DNA of 5,577 nucleotides from Gemmatimonadota bacterium (lineage in GTDB: Bacteria; Gemmatimonadota; Gemmatimonadetes; Longimicrobiales; RSA9): NCBI GenBank assembly GCA_016207445.1, contig JACQPS010000355.1, positions 1-5,577 on the forward strand, given 5' to 3'. A program made the position numbers and the translations under genes. The number at the start of each line of letters is the position of its first letter. Position 1 is the stretch's first letter. The notes beneath the pieces are model-generated. The model was not told the DNA's origin and made no database searches. It was given only the letters and a program-made list of their open reading frames with translations. Shown in pieces: positions 5,572-5,577 of this stretch.

Positions 5572-5577
5572 TTCGCC

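Noticed and set aside
5386..5577. CRISPR array or tandem repeat in the right-hand tail
   Set aside because: The repeated core is only nine bases, its spacing is irregular (18, 31 and 46 bases between copy starts), and one copy is inverted, which does not fit a CRISPR array.

Overview
This is a GC-rich bacterial window with dense coding and short gaps. The left-hand gene is a clear C-terminal fragment of a DUF5916-type outer-membrane beta-barrel protein. That family is abundant in Gemmatimonadota and Bacteroidota. Combined with the high GC, the probable leaderless promoter and the Ala/Arg-rich proteins, this points to a Gemmatimonadota-like, Gram-negative organism. The placement is inferred from protein style, not from a marker gene.

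Layout: (1) 2-1633 (+), DUF5916 family protein with its N-terminus outside the window. (2) 1634-1860, a 227-base gap with two GC-rich stem-loops and, at its right end, a good sigma70-type promoter almost touching the next ATG. (3) 1861-4555 (+), a compact three-gene operon: a PBP4-type D-Ala-D-Ala carboxypeptidase/endopeptidase (dacB), a small single-pass membrane protein of unknown function, and a PAP2-family membrane lipid phosphatase. The genes are joined by ATGA and GTGA stop/start overlaps. (4) 4552-5385 (-), a patatin-like phospholipase. It converges on the PAP2 gene so tightly that the palindrome CTAG is the stop codon of both. (5) 5386-5577, a non-coding tail with the patatin ribosome-binding site, then a G-rich repeat patch with a 16-bp inverted repeat and predicted G-quadruplex motifs on both strands.

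How the genes may work together: dacB trims or cleaves peptidoglycan in the periplasm. The PAP2 protein is an integral-membrane phosphatase of the class that includes undecaprenyl-pyrophosphate and phosphatidylglycerophosphate phosphatases. The operon could therefore link wall remodelling to lipid-carrier or phospholipid turnover, with the small anchored protein as an unknown partner. This is inference from gene order. The patatin is a separate transcription unit.

I see no mobile element, CRISPR array, RNA gene or defence system. The most unusual points are the leaderless-looking dacB promoter, the Trp in place of the motif-1 Lys in the PAP2 enzyme, the shared CTAG stop, the unknown operon protein and the G-rich repeat patch. 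None amounts to a demonstrable new system.
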